A stretch of DNA of 64,000 nt from Streptomyces geranii (GTDB taxonomy: Bacteria > Actinomycetota > Actinomycetes > Streptomycetales > Streptomycetaceae), in assembly GCF_002954775.1 (NCBI RefSeq), contig NZ_KZ672954.1, positions 1 to 64,000 of the forward strand, given 5' to 3'. Shown one piece after another: positions 1 through 8,074 of this stretch. The notes beneath the pieces are model-generated. The model saw only the letters and a program-made list of their open reading frames with translations. It was not told where the DNA came from and ran no database searches. Numbering within the stretch: the stretch's first letter is position 1; each line of letters starts with the position of its first letter. The position numbers were made by a program, and so were the translations under genes.

Positions 1-126
1 GGCCCGCAGCCGCTCGGCGAGCGTGCCCTGCGGGATCAGCTCGACCTCCAGCTCACCGGCCAGATACTGACGCGCGAACTCCTTGTTGGCGCCGATGTAC
101 GACCCGGTGACCCGGGCGATACGGCC
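1..126 (-). pseudogene. Fragment of 3-oxoacid CoA-transferase subunit A
   Basis: Read on the minus strand this gives [29 protein letters not shown] and [11 protein letters not shown], the conserved middle of acyl-CoA:3-ketoacid CoA-transferase alpha subunits (SCOT/ScoA family), which move CoA between succinate and acetoacetate-type acids. The family's N-terminal part (about 80 residues with the GGF glycine motif) should lie upstream but is replaced by an unrelated hotdog-protein reading frame. The window edge cuts the other side, so the C-terminal part may continue to the left. As seen, this piece has no start of its own and cannot make a normal enzyme. Confidence 0.75.
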
Positions 127-950
127 CCCCGCACCAGCACCTCCCCCCGAAACCTGATCCCGTACTCCCGGAACTCCCCCACCCCCGCCAGCACCGCCCA
201 CTCCCCGACCCCCACCATCCGCTCGGCCCGCGCGGACACCGCCCGGGGCGCCCACCGCTGCCCGTACCCCCCGGTCATCCCGTCGACGACCTGGTCCACC
301 AGCCCGGTCAGCCCCGCAGCGGCGACCGTCAGCGGGAGGACGGGCCGGCCGTCGAAGTGGCCCGCGCACAGCTCCGGGGTGATCAACAGCCCTGCGGACA
401 CCCGGCAGTCGGCATAGGAGACCCCGGTCAGCGGGAGCGACCCGCGCGCGGGCGCCCCGTACCTGCGCGGCCCCGGCACCGTCACCGGCGCGACCTGTGG
501 CTGAGGCGCGAGCAGCCGTTCGAACACCGCTGCCGGCAGTACGTCGTACTCGATCCGCGCCGACACACACGCGCCGCCCGCGAACTCGCCCGCCAGCCGC
601 GCGTCGGCGTAGGCGCGGCGGCGGCTGTGGAAGCCCGCGCCCGCCTCGGCGACCAGGGTCATCGTGCCCGCCGGCCAGTCGGCGGGCGGCGCGTACGTCG
701 CGTGGAGGGAGCGGGCGAGGTAGTACGGCGGCACCTCGTGCGGCGCCCGCAGGGTCTGGGCCGCGCACATCCCCAGGGCCGCGAGGCGCCGCCCGGCGTC
801 GGCCGCCGAGATCGGCAACTCCTGCTGCCCGGTGGGGTGTTGGCAGGGGACGAGGGCCTCGGCGTACCCGGGAGCGGGCACGCGCAGATCGTCGAGCGCG
901 TAGTACGGCGACGAGACACACACCCGAGTGGAGTCGAACAGGTCCAGCAC
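36..950 (-). CDS. Double-hotdog-fold protein beside afsA locus, 3' end disrupted
   Basis: About 275 residues look like a two-domain hotdog-fold acyl-thioester protein. The segment [19 protein letters not shown] resembles the HFxGxPVMPG helix motif of FabA/FabZ-type dehydratases. GTG at 950 is taken as start because an AGAGG-like site sits about 10 bases upstream; TTG at 1049 would add 33 residues. From about position 130 the reading frame becomes a nonsense tail ending at 36, while another frame turns into a CoA-transferase. The switch lies at a run of six C at 125-130. Its place next to a receptor/afsA pair suggests a role in butyrolactone-type signal synthesis, but that is inference. Confidence 0.5.
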   Translation of the reverse strand: MLDLFDSTRVCVSSPYYALDDLRVPAPGYAEALVPCQHPTGQQELPISAADAGRRLAALGMCAAQTLRAPHEVPPYYLARSLHATYAPPADWPAGTMTLVAEAGAGFHSRRRAYADARLAGEFAGGACVSARIEYDVLPAAVFERLLAPQPQVAPVTVPGPRRYGAPARGSLPLTGVSYADCRVSAGLLITPELCAGHFDGRPVLPLTVAAAGLTGLVDQVVDGMTGGYGQRWAPRAVSARAERMVGVGEWAVLAGVGEFREYGIRFRGEVLVRGAVSPGSPGRTSAPTRSSRVSIWPVSWRSS

Positions 951-966
951 TTCGCCCGCACCTCTA

Positions 967-1004
967 TTTCCGGATTCGGCATTCAGCGGAAAGGATTCCG
1001 GAAA
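967..1004. promoter_or_regulatory. Imperfect inverted repeat upstream of hotdog gene
   Basis: TTTCCGGATTC at 967-977 and GATTCCGGAAA at 994-1004 form an 11-base inverted repeat with one mismatch. It lies just upstream of the chosen start of the hotdog gene and downstream of the TetR gene. It could be an ARE-type operator for the neighbouring butyrolactone-receptor-like regulator; the assignment is by position only. Confidence 0.3.
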
Positions 1005-1067
1005 GATATTGATCCATATGCTTTGGGAGGGCGGAAAAAAGTGAGCCAAACGGGTGATGCGGGTATG

Positions 1068-1733
1068 TCAGACCGCCGCCGCTGCCTCGGATTTCGGCCG
1101 CCGGGGCAGCCGCCCCCGTACCCGCTCCAGACATCCCTCCGGATCGGGCTCCGCCTGCAGCCCGGGCAGCACCAGGAGCCAGAACTCGGCCACCGCCTCC
1201 TCGACGCTCCGGCGCCGGTCGAGGGCGTCCGAGATGCTGTGGCTGCCGAAGAACCCGGCGACGACGACCCGCGCGGCGCGGGACACATCCGTACCGGCGG
1301 CGAGTTCCCCCGCGTCCCGCGCCTCGGCGAGCAGTTCGGCGACCGTGGAGATCCAGCCCACGAAGGGCTGCGGCAGGTGGGTCGGGATGCTCTTGTGCTC
1401 GTTCCAGAGCCGGTTGCCCGCCCGTACGATCAGATTGTCGCGGTACTCCCGCGCGACCTCCAGGCTCAGCCCCACCGTCCGGTCGAGCACCGGACCGCCC
1501 CGGGAGCGCCACTTCTCCACGAGTCTCGGCCACTCCCCGAAGTAGGCGTCCAGGACCGACTGGGCCAGCCCCTCCTTGTTGCCGAAGTGGAAGTAGATCG
1601 CGCCACTGGTGTAGCCGCTCGTCCGCGCCACGTCGCTGATGCTCGTGCCCACATATCCATGCCGCTCGAACAGCAGTGCCGCCGCCGCGAGAATGGACCG
1701 CCGGGTGACTTCCGCGCGTTCTTGCATGACCAC
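1068..1733 (-). CDS. TetR-family regulator, ArpA/ScbR-like butyrolactone receptor homologue
   Basis: The 221-residue protein starts with a canonical TetR helix-turn-helix (about residues 8-55, with GYVGTSISDVA and SGAIYFHFGNKEGLA). The remainder matches the length and layout of ArpA/ScbR receptors. It is divergent from an afsA homologue 85 bases away, the classical receptor-synthase arrangement. Such proteins repress the synthase and pathway regulators until the gamma-butyrolactone binds. The intergenic inverted repeat at 1798-1816 is a candidate operator. It could instead be a pseudo-receptor that responds to an antibiotic, which sequence alone cannot settle. Confidence 0.75.
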   Translation of the reverse strand: MVMQERAEVTRRSILAAAALLFERHGYVGTSISDVARTSGYTSGAIYFHFGNKEGLAQSVLDAYFGEWPRLVEKWRSRGGPVLDRTVGLSLEVAREYRDNLIVRAGNRLWNEHKSIPTHLPQPFVGWISTVAELLAEARDAGELAAGTDVSRAARVVVAGFFGSHSISDALDRRRSVEEAVAEFWLLVLPGLQAEPDPEGCLERVRGRLPRRPKSEAAAAV

Positions 1734-1797
1734 TCCCAGAATCGTCCCTTCAGGCGAACCTATCCGACGGCCGGAGCGGAATCCCCAATCGGAAAAG

Positions 1798-1816
1798 AAT
1801 CATTGATCTCATGATT
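1798..1816. promoter_or_regulatory. Inverted repeat in receptor/afsA intergenic region
   Basis: AATCAT, 7 bases, ATGATT. It ends two bases before the afsA-type start codon at 1819 and lies in the divergent promoter region, so a bound repressor would block the afsA homologue. No strong ribosome-binding site is visible before 1819. An ATG at 1811 opens a three-codon ORF whose TGA overlaps the gene's ATG. Confidence 0.4.
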
Positions 1817-1818
1817 TT

Positions 1819-2928
1819 ATGACCGAATTCCTCTCGCTTTCCGGCCCGACCGCCGCGCCGACCACACCCGCGACGCCCACCGCACCCACCACACCCGCCC
1901 TCCGCTGGGACCGCTCCGTCCCGCGCGCCCTCGTCCACCGCCGGTCGATCGCCGAGGTCCTGCTCACCGACGGCCACGCGCTCGGTGAGGAAAGCTTCCT
2001 GCTGGCCGCCCAGTGGTCGCGCTCGCACCCCACCTTCCGCCCGGACGGCGACGGCCGCCACGACCCGATGCTGATCGTCGAAACCCTCCGCCAGATCGGC
2101 CTGTACGTCGGCCACCGCTTCCTCCGTACGCCGCCCGAGAGCAGGGCCGTCATCAAGAACATCGGCTTCCGGGTGTACGACGGCGCCGAACCGGTCGTCG
2201 GCCACGGCGCGACCGACGTGGTGTGCCGTACCGACGTGTTCGACGTCCGGCGCACCCCGGGGCTGCCCGGGCCCGTCTCCTTCAGCCTGCGGACCGAGTT
2301 CCGCGCGGACGGCCGCCCCTTCGGCACGGCCGAGGGCCGGGTGCGCGTCCTGACCGGCGCGGAGTACGCCGCCCTGCGCGGCCCGTACGCGTTCGGGGCG
2401 CCCGTGCCCGACGGGCGCCTGCGCCGGATCTCACCGGCGGAGGCCGGCGTACGGACCCCGGAGGAGGTGATGCTCGCCCGCGAACCCGGCGACCTGTCCG
2501 GAGACTCGTCGGGCGACCCGTCGGGCAACCTGCCGGGCGACCCGTCCGGCAACCCGTCAGGCGCCCTCCTCCTCTCCCCCGCCGACCTCCACCACCCCCT
2601 GTACTTCGACCACCCGAGCGACCACGTGCCCGGCATGGTGCTGCTGGAGGCGGCCCGGCAGGCTGTGAACGCGGTTCACAGCCGCGCGAGTTGTGAACCG
2701 AGCAAGGTGGGCCGCCTGAGCGAATGCCTGTTGTCCGCCACCCGGTTCACCGAGTGGGACCGCCCGGTACACATCGAGGCCGTGCCGTGCGTAACGGGCG
2801 GGCCAGGCCTGCCAGGCGCACCGGGCGTACCCGGCGACGGCCCGGAGGCGGACGGCCGCTGGTCCTTCCGCGTCGTCCAGGGCGGCACCGAGACGACGAG
2901 CGGGACCCTGCGGTTCGCCTCGACCTGA
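1819..2928 (+). CDS. afsA: AfsA/ScbA-family butyrolactone synthase
   Basis: The 369-residue protein has the two hotdog repeats of AfsA. The first contains GDGRHDPMLIVETLRQIGLYV (residues about 75-95); the second contains the family hallmark DHPSDHVPGMVLLEAARQA near residues 263-281. AfsA joins a beta-ketoacyl-ACP to dihydroxyacetone phosphate to begin gamma-butyrolactone synthesis in the cytoplasm. A low-complexity stretch of G-D/N-P-S-G repeats (about residues 220-247) separates the halves and makes the protein longer than the usual 300 or so residues. It is divergent from the receptor-like TetR gene, which probably controls it. Confidence 0.8.
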   Translation: MTEFLSLSGPTAAPTTPATPTAPTTPALRWDRSVPRALVHRRSIAEVLLTDGHALGEESFLLAAQWSRSHPTFRPDGDGRHDPMLIVETLRQIGLYVGHRFLRTPPESRAVIKNIGFRVYDGAEPVVGHGATDVVCRTDVFDVRRTPGLPGPVSFSLRTEFRADGRPFGTAEGRVRVLTGAEYAALRGPYAFGAPVPDGRLRRISPAEAGVRTPEEVMLAREPGDLSGDSSGDPSGNLPGDPSGNPSGALLLSPADLHHPLYFDHPSDHVPGMVLLEAARQAVNAVHSRASCEPSKVGRLSECLLSATRFTEWDRPVHIEAVPCVTGGPGLPGAPGVPGDGPEADGRWSFRVVQGGTETTSGTLRFAST

Positions 2929-3025
2929 GCGTGTTCGACCCGTCGCCCCTCGTTCCGCCCGGCGGACGCGTTACACGTCGGAAACCTTGACGATCTCCGT
3001 GCCGGGTGCAACGATTCCGGCGCCT

Positions 3026-3045
3026 CGATGTTTACGTAAACATCG
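3026..3045. promoter_or_regulatory. Perfect 20-bp palindrome, LacI-type operator
   Basis: CGATGTTTACGTAAACATCG is perfectly self-complementary with the central CG typical of LacI/GalR-family sites. It lies about 40 bases upstream of the chosen start of the GH5 glycosidase. This suggests sugar-responsive repression of that gene and argues against translation starting at 3006, inside the region left of the operator. Confidence 0.65.
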
Positions 3046-3086
3046 CCCCCCTCGGTCCTTCGACCGGCATGCGAAAGGGCAAGTTG

Positions 3087-4187
3087 ATGCGCAACGTCCT
3101 CGGCGGCATCCGCCCCTCCTCCCCCCGGCTGCGCGCCGCCCTCGTGGCCCTCGCCCTCGCCGCGACCAGCGGCACTGCGGTCGCCGCGAGCCCGGCCCCC
3201 GCCTCCGCTTCCCCCACGGCCGCCTCCTCCGCTCCCGCCTCCCACGGGCTGGCCAAGGACACGACCGCGTTCAAGGGCGTCAACTGGGCCGACCCGCGCG
3301 ACAACTTCGCCGACGACCTGCTCCAGCTGTCCGGTCTGTCGACCACCGACACCTACGCCCAGACGTACTCGAAGGCGACCCGGATCATCGCGGCGTTCCG
3401 CGCGAACCTCGGTGCCAACACGGTGCGGCTGCCGATCAACCCGTACACGGTCAACGGCGCCTACTGGAAGTCGTACCGGGGTGTCATCGACGCGGCGTCC
3501 GACCAGGGCTTCAAGGTGATCGTCTCCTACTGGGAGGGCACCGGCGCCCAGAAGGACGGCTTCATCGACGACCAGGCCACCTACTGGCCGATGTGGGACC
3601 GGGTCGTGAAGGCCTACAAGAACGACAGGCGCGTGTACTTCGAGCCGATGAACGAGCCGCACGGCTACACCGACACCGAGTGGGCCGACATCGCGGCGAA
3701 GTGGCTCGCGACGTACAGGTCCGTGCCGCGCAACCAGGTGTTCGTGAGCGGCGCCGGGTACAACGACCACGTCACGTCCGTCTGCGCCGACCCGCGGCTG
3801 AAGGGCACGTACCTCTCGCTGCACCACTACGGCTTCTGGAAGGACTACGCGACCTACGACCAGTGGGTGGCCGACCTGAAGGTGCGCATCGGCGACTGCG
3901 CGAGCCGGACCGTGGCGGACGAGTTCGGGGCCTTCATGACCACGGGCCTCGACTACAACAAGAAGACCCCCGACAACAACTTCGTCAACTTCATGCAGGC
4001 CGTCACCGACACCTTCCGCGAGCTGAGGATGGGCTCCGTGTACTGGCCCGGCCTGCGCACGGACGACATGTACTCGATCCAGACCCTGACGGGCACCACC
4101 GCCCGCCCCTGGCTGGCCACCACCAACCAGTCAGGCGCGGACCGGCTGGCGTGGGGCTGGGGGCGCGGGAAGCCGGTCAAGGGCTGA
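3087..4187 (+). CDS. Secreted GH5-family glycoside hydrolase
   Basis: The 366-residue protein has a Sec-type signal peptide (MRNVLGG, Arg-rich, then ALVALALAATSGTAVAA) and a Ser/Ala/Pro linker. A GH5 (clan A) barrel follows, in which YFEPMNEPHGY carries the acid/base glutamate and TVADEFGAF the nucleophile glutamate. It should cleave beta-glucans or related plant polysaccharides outside the cell. ATG 3087 is preferred to 3069 because AAAGGG lies at the right distance upstream. The perfect palindrome at 3026-3045 suggests LacI-family control. The exact substrate cannot be read from the sequence. Confidence 0.8.
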   Translation: MRNVLGGIRPSSPRLRAALVALALAATSGTAVAASPAPASASPTAASSAPASHGLAKDTTAFKGVNWADPRDNFADDLLQLSGLSTTDTYAQTYSKATRIIAAFRANLGANTVRLPINPYTVNGAYWKSYRGVIDAASDQGFKVIVSYWEGTGAQKDGFIDDQATYWPMWDRVVKAYKNDRRVYFEPMNEPHGYTDTEWADIAAKWLATYRSVPRNQVFVSGAGYNDHVTSVCADPRLKGTYLSLHHYGFWKDYATYDQWVADLKVRIGDCASRTVADEFGAFMTTGLDYNKKTPDNNFVNFMQAVTDTFRELRMGSVYWPGLRTDDMYSIQTLTGTTARPWLATTNQSGADRLAWGWGRGKPVKG

Positions 4188-4230
4188 ATACCTAGTTGAT
4201 CACGCCCGGTGGGGATCGTAGGTTCGGGAG

Positions 4231-5139
4231 ATGACCAACCAGACGGACCTGCCTGACCTGACGGAACCGGCCGGGCTTCGGATCGGTGTGATGTACGACC
4301 GCGACTGGGCCCCGGAAGGACTGCCCGGGTTCGCGCGGCGGGCCGAGGCCCTCGGTGTGGACGACCTGTGGGTGGTGGAGGACCTCGGCTGGAACGGCGG
4401 AGTGTCGGCGGCGGCCGTGGCCCTCGGCGCCACCGAACGGCTGCGGGTGGGCATCGGGATCGCCCCGGCCCCGCTGCGCAGTCCGGCACTGCTCGCGATG
4501 GAAGTGGCGACGCTGGCCCGGGTGTTCCCGGGTCGGTTCGTCGCCGGGATCGGGCACGGAGGGCGCGAGTGGATGGTCCAGGTGGGCGTCACACCCCGTT
4601 CGCCGCTGGCTCTGCTGGAGGAGACGATCACCTCCGTACGGGCTCTGCTGCGCGGGGAGCGGGTCGAGCTGGAGGGGCGTGAAGTGCGTCTGGACGGCGT
4701 CCAGTTGGTGCACCCGCCCGTCGAAGTGCCGCCGGTGGTCGCTGGGGTGGTGCGCGCCCGTTCGCTGGAGCTGTCCGGCCGGGTCGCGGACGGGACGCTG
4801 ATCGCGGAAGGCCACGGCCCGCGCGACCTGGAGAACACCCGGGCGCTGAACGCGAAGGGCGGAGCGGGTCCCGAGCACACACTGACGGTGTTCGCCTTCG
4901 CCTGCGTGGGCGACGACCCCGACGAGGTGGCACGCGCCCTGCACCCGCACACCGAGGGCCACAGCGCGTGGCTGGGCCGCCCGCAGGAGGAGGTGTTCAC
5001 GCTCTCCGGCAGCGCCACGAAGGTCGCCGAGGGCATCGGCGCGCTGTCGGCCGCCGGTGCGGACACGGTCGCCCTGCGTCTCGTCGGCACCGAGCCGCTC
5101 CGCCAGCTGGAGGCCGTACTGAAGGCGTTGGGCCGCTGA
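4231..5139 (+). CDS. LLM-class (luciferase-like) flavin/F420-dependent oxidoreductase
   Basis: The 302-residue protein has the bacterial-luciferase-like barrel. RIGVMYDRDWAPEGLPGFARRAEALGVDDLW opens the fold, LRVGIGIAPAPLRSPALLAMEVATLARVFPGRFVAGIGHG is the conserved core, and a long C-terminal insertion follows. Proteins of this class use F420 or FMN for oxidations and reductions; the substrate is unknown. The gene stands alone, 43 bases after the GH5 gene, and is followed by convergent transcription from the expansin-like gene. Confidence 0.75.
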   Translation: MTNQTDLPDLTEPAGLRIGVMYDRDWAPEGLPGFARRAEALGVDDLWVVEDLGWNGGVSAAAVALGATERLRVGIGIAPAPLRSPALLAMEVATLARVFPGRFVAGIGHGGREWMVQVGVTPRSPLALLEETITSVRALLRGERVELEGREVRLDGVQLVHPPVEVPPVVAGVVRARSLELSGRVADGTLIAEGHGPRDLENTRALNAKGGAGPEHTLTVFAFACVGDDPDEVARALHPHTEGHSAWLGRPQEEVFTLSGSATKVAEGIGALSAAGADTVALRLVGTEPLRQLEAVLKALGR

Positions 5140-5155
5140 CCGTCAACCCCTCGGT

Positions 5156-6148
5156 TCAGTGCGCGGCGAACTGGACGCTGGTCGCCTGGACGGCGTCGGG
5201 CCGCACCGCGATGCCGTCGAGGGTCAGCTGCTCCCCGTAGATGTCGGTGATCCTGATCGAACCGCCGCAGCCGGTGCCCTGCTCGGAGAGGAAGTAGTTG
5301 TACTCGGTGCGCGCCAGCCGGACCCAACTGCCGCCGCCGGTACGGACTTCGAGGCGGGCCAGCGGGTTGCGGTGGCCGATGACCTGGATGCCGCACCAGT
5401 ACTGGCTGGACCCGGTCTTGTAGCGGACCGAGAGCGGGGCGGCCGTGGCGGGGCTCAGCAGGCTCCAGCTGATCGGGATCCGGCCGGCCACCGGGTCGGC
5501 GATCTTGGCGAACGCCTCGGCGCTGAGGTCGAGTTGGCCGGGTGCGCAGTCGCCGGGGCACTCGTTGGTGATCCGGACCGTGACCGAGGCCCCGCTCGCC
5601 GCCCGCACGAGGATGTACGCCCCGCACGCCATGGACGTCTCGTAGTCCGTGGTGTTCATCGCGGCGGTCATGACGTCACTGCTCGGGCCGTACGAGCAGG
5701 CGTGGCCGTCGCCGTTGCCCGCGCCGTAGAAGGTGGCGACGCCCTGGTAGGTGGTGCCGGGCTTGATCCGGCCCGCCAGTGGGGCCGACCCGGAGGCCGG
5801 CCGGGCCGCCGAACCGCCCGCCGCTGCCGAGGACTTCGAAGCGGTGGCGGTGGGCTCGGGGGTGGCCTTCGGCCTGGCCGGGGTCGCCTTCGGGCTCGGG
5901 GAGCGGCTGGCGGAGGGCGTCGGGGCCGGCGTCGACTCCGGTACCGGCACGGTGGGCGGGAGGGTCACCCGGGTACCGGCGACGGAGGAGCTGGCCGCGC
6001 TGTCCCCCTTGTCGGGCTGGTGGTCGGGGCGGAAGGCCACGACCAGGGATATGACCAGCGCGACGGCGGCCACGGAGGCGCAGACGAGCACGGTGCGCCG
6101 CTTGTTGGGCGAGCGGCGCGGGGAACGACGCGAAGAACGGGACGCCAC
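5156..6148 (-). CDS. Secreted expansin-like protein (EXLX-type)
   Basis: About 330 residues from GTG 6148. A basic Arg/Ser N-terminus is followed by one membrane segment (VLVCASVAAVALVISLVVAF) and a Pro/Ser/Ala-rich linker. A double-psi beta-barrel comes next (GVATFYGAGNGDGHACSYG, MACGAYILV, with the conserved Asp in GQLDLSAEAF), then a C-terminal beta-sandwich. This is the bacterial expansin layout, which loosens cellulose or peptidoglycan without hydrolysis. With the nearby GH5 enzyme it suggests plant-wall interaction. The conserved Cys residues fit an exported disulphide-bonded protein. Confidence 0.75.
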   Translation of the reverse strand: MASRSSRRSPRRSPNKRRTVLVCASVAAVALVISLVVAFRPDHQPDKGDSAASSSVAGTRVTLPPTVPVPESTPAPTPSASRSPSPKATPARPKATPEPTATASKSSAAAGGSAARPASGSAPLAGRIKPGTTYQGVATFYGAGNGDGHACSYGPSSDVMTAAMNTTDYETSMACGAYILVRAASGASVTVRITNECPGDCAPGQLDLSAEAFAKIADPVAGRIPISWSLLSPATAAPLSVRYKTGSSQYWCGIQVIGHRNPLARLEVRTGGGSWVRLARTEYNYFLSEQGTGCGGSIRITDIYGEQLTLDGIAVRPDAVQATSVQFAAH

Positions 6149-6263
6149 GGCAGAGGTCCTTACCTGGTCCGGAAAACAGTTGCTGAGAACACGTGTTGAG
6201 AGCACGTGTCGAGAGTGCTTCCGGCCCTTAGTCTCCACGGCGCCCCGAAAGGTTGCCGTGGTT

Positions 6264-7055
6264 TCAGAGAGACCGCTGGGGCCGGACCGTGAGCATCTGC
6301 TGGGCGGTGCCGACCGGGCCGTGGATGTCGTGCAGGACGCTGCTGGTGAGGCCCTGGCCGGTGGGGCCGAAGGTGACGGTGGTGTCCAGGCCGGTCCAGT
6401 CGCCCTCGGGCTGCCGGTGGAGATGGATGGTCAGATCGACGTTGGGGAACATCCAGGCGGTGGGCGGCTGCCGTACGGCGATGCCATTGGCGGTGTCGAC
6501 GAGGGTGACGTAGGACGCGAGCGGGCTGCTGGGCTCGTCGGCGACGAGGGCGAGTCGGGTGGAGAGCCAGGCGGTCGCGCGGCCGGGCCGGGGCGGTGCG
6601 ACCTGGCGGACGTCCAGTGAGGCGACGTATCCGCCGGGCCAGGCCAGGTGCATCGACCAGGGGTCGAGTGCCTCGGGAGGGGTGAGCCGGTCCTCGGGGC
6701 CGCCTTCGACTGCGGTGGTGTCGAGGGCGGCGAGCAGCCAGGCGCGGGTGCGGACCACCGGGCGTCCCGCGATGAGGACGACGGCTTCGAGCAGTTCGAT
6801 GGTGCGGCCGGGGCGCAGGGTCTCCACCCGGATCTCGCACTCGTCGAGGGCGGGCCGGCCGAGGATGTCGTGGCTGATCCGGGACAGGACGAGCCCGGAG
6901 TCCGGCCGGGCGGCCAGATGGCGGTCCATGGCGTGCACGATGAGACCGCCGAGCGGGCTGAAGTGCTGCTCGTCCGGGTCCCAGGCGCCGCCCACGTGGA
7001 CCGTCGGCTTGTAGCGGTGCTCGTCGATGCGTTCGTAGTAACTGCCGTCCGTCAT
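6264..7055 (-). CDS. Acyl-CoA thioesterase-like double-hotdog protein
   Basis: The 263-residue protein resembles TesB-like thioesterases. Its hotdog repeats include FSPLGGLIVHAMDRHL, RISHDILGRPALDECEIRVETLRPGRTIELLEA and WMFPNVDLTIHLHRQPEGDWTGLDTT. These enzymes hydrolyse acyl-CoA, though some relatives are only acyl binders. ATG 7055 was chosen because a GGACGATGGG stretch lies just upstream and the family homology starts here. The amidohydrolase gene upstream runs in the same direction, separated by about 107 bases. Confidence 0.65.
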   Translation of the reverse strand: MTDGSYYERIDEHRYKPTVHVGGAWDPDEQHFSPLGGLIVHAMDRHLAARPDSGLVLSRISHDILGRPALDECEIRVETLRPGRTIELLEAVVLIAGRPVVRTRAWLLAALDTTAVEGGPEDRLTPPEALDPWSMHLAWPGGYVASLDVRQVAPPRPGRATAWLSTRLALVADEPSSPLASYVTLVDTANGIAVRQPPTAWMFPNVDLTIHLHRQPEGDWTGLDTTVTFGPTGQGLTSSVLHDIHGPVGTAQQMLTVRPQRSL

Positions 7056-7162
7056 CTGCCCATCGTCCCCGAAAACGCGCGCCATTTGATTGCGAAGATC
7101 GCCCGCCGGACGGCCCGGCGCGCAATTTTCCGCCTGCCGGCTCCTCCGGTCAGCTCCTCCAG

Positions 7163-8017
7163 TCAGCTCCTCCGGTCCGCGCCCGGACCGGTGATCCCGC
7201 CGAACAGCCGTGCCGGGTTGGCGCACAGGACGCGGTGGGTCTCGGCGGGGCCGAGTTCGGCCGTGAGCCAGGTCAGGGTCGTGCCGTAGACCCGGTCCCG
7301 CTCGTGGCGGGTCCAGGGCCAGTCGCTGCCCCACAGCATCCGCTCACCGCCGCCCGCGCTCAGCAGGGCGCGCAGCATCGCGGTGGCCGCGCCCGGCGCC
7401 GAGCGGTAGGGCGCGGACGCCTTCACCCACACATGCGGCGCGGCCAGCAGCCGGGCGAGCGCGAGGGAACCCGGATACGACAGCGAGGGGTCCCCCGGAA
7501 GTCCCAGGTGGTCGACGACCACGGCGCCGGGCCAGCGGAGCAGCCAGGGCTCCAGCTCCGTCCACTGCAGTCGCTGCGCCTGGACCTCCAAGTGCAGTGC
7601 GCGGGCGGCCAGTTCGCGGGCCAGGCGCTGCCAGAGGGGCTCGTCCAGCGGGGGCACCGGGCGGTCGACGAGGTTGAGCCGGATACCGCGCACGCCCGCC
7701 GCCACGAGCCGGTCCAGCTCCTCCCCCGGTGTCCCGGGGTCGATGACGGCGACCCCGCGCAGGCGTTCCGGCGCCTTGCCGAGGGCGTCGAGGAGATACG
7801 AGTTGTCCGTGCCGAGGAAGCTGGGCTGCACCAGGACCCCGGCGGCGAGGCCATGGGCGTCGAGCAGCGCCAGATAGGCGTCCACTGTGGCGTCGTAGTC
7901 CGGGCTGTACCGCCGCCCGTGCGCCAGTCGCAGACCGCGCTCGAAGACATGGGCGTGGGTGTCGAAGGCGGCGGCGGACCGAGTGAGGGGCACTGGCGGT
8001 ACGGAAGTCACGTACAA
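7163..8017 (-). CDS. Amidohydrolase-2 family TIM-barrel metal-dependent hydrolase
   Basis: The 284-residue protein carries FDTHAHVF near residue 18 (metal-binding HxH), the VQPSFLG and GVRGIRLNL strands, VVVDHLGLPGDP and WGSDWPWTRHE near the end. This is the PF04909 pattern seen in 2-pyrone-4,6-dicarboxylate lactonase and related decarboxylases or lactonases of aromatic catabolism. It is divergent from a UTRA-GntR regulator with a shared operator between them. With the MFS transporter downstream of the regulator it probably forms a small uptake and hydrolysis unit for an organic acid. Confidence 0.8.
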   Translation of the reverse strand: MYVTSVPPVPLTRSAAAFDTHAHVFERGLRLAHGRRYSPDYDATVDAYLALLDAHGLAAGVLVQPSFLGTDNSYLLDALGKAPERLRGVAVIDPGTPGEELDRLVAAGVRGIRLNLVDRPVPPLDEPLWQRLARELAARALHLEVQAQRLQWTELEPWLLRWPGAVVVDHLGLPGDPSLSYPGSLALARLLAAPHVWVKASAPYRSAPGAATAMLRALLSAGGGERMLWGSDWPWTRHERDRVYGTTLTWLTAELGPAETHRVLCANPARLFGGITGPGADRRS

Positions 8018-8021
8018 AGAA

Positions 8022-8039
8022 TAGTCCTATGAAGGACTA
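8022..8039. promoter_or_regulatory. GntR-type operator between divergent genes
   Basis: TAGTCCT, ATGA, AGGACTA: a perfect 7-bp inverted repeat with a 4-base spacer. It sits immediately upstream of the amidohydrolase start and about 36 bases before the GntR start. The position fits autoregulation and co-regulation by the adjacent UTRA-GntR protein. Confidence 0.6.
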
Positions 8040-8074
8040 GACGTCAGCAGGATTCGAGACCATGCTTTCTCGCC

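Noticed and set aside
357..1814. A 485-residue plus-strand frame over the hotdog and TetR genes
   Set aside because: It is antisense to two genes with clear family motifs and is Arg/Pro/Gly-rich throughout.
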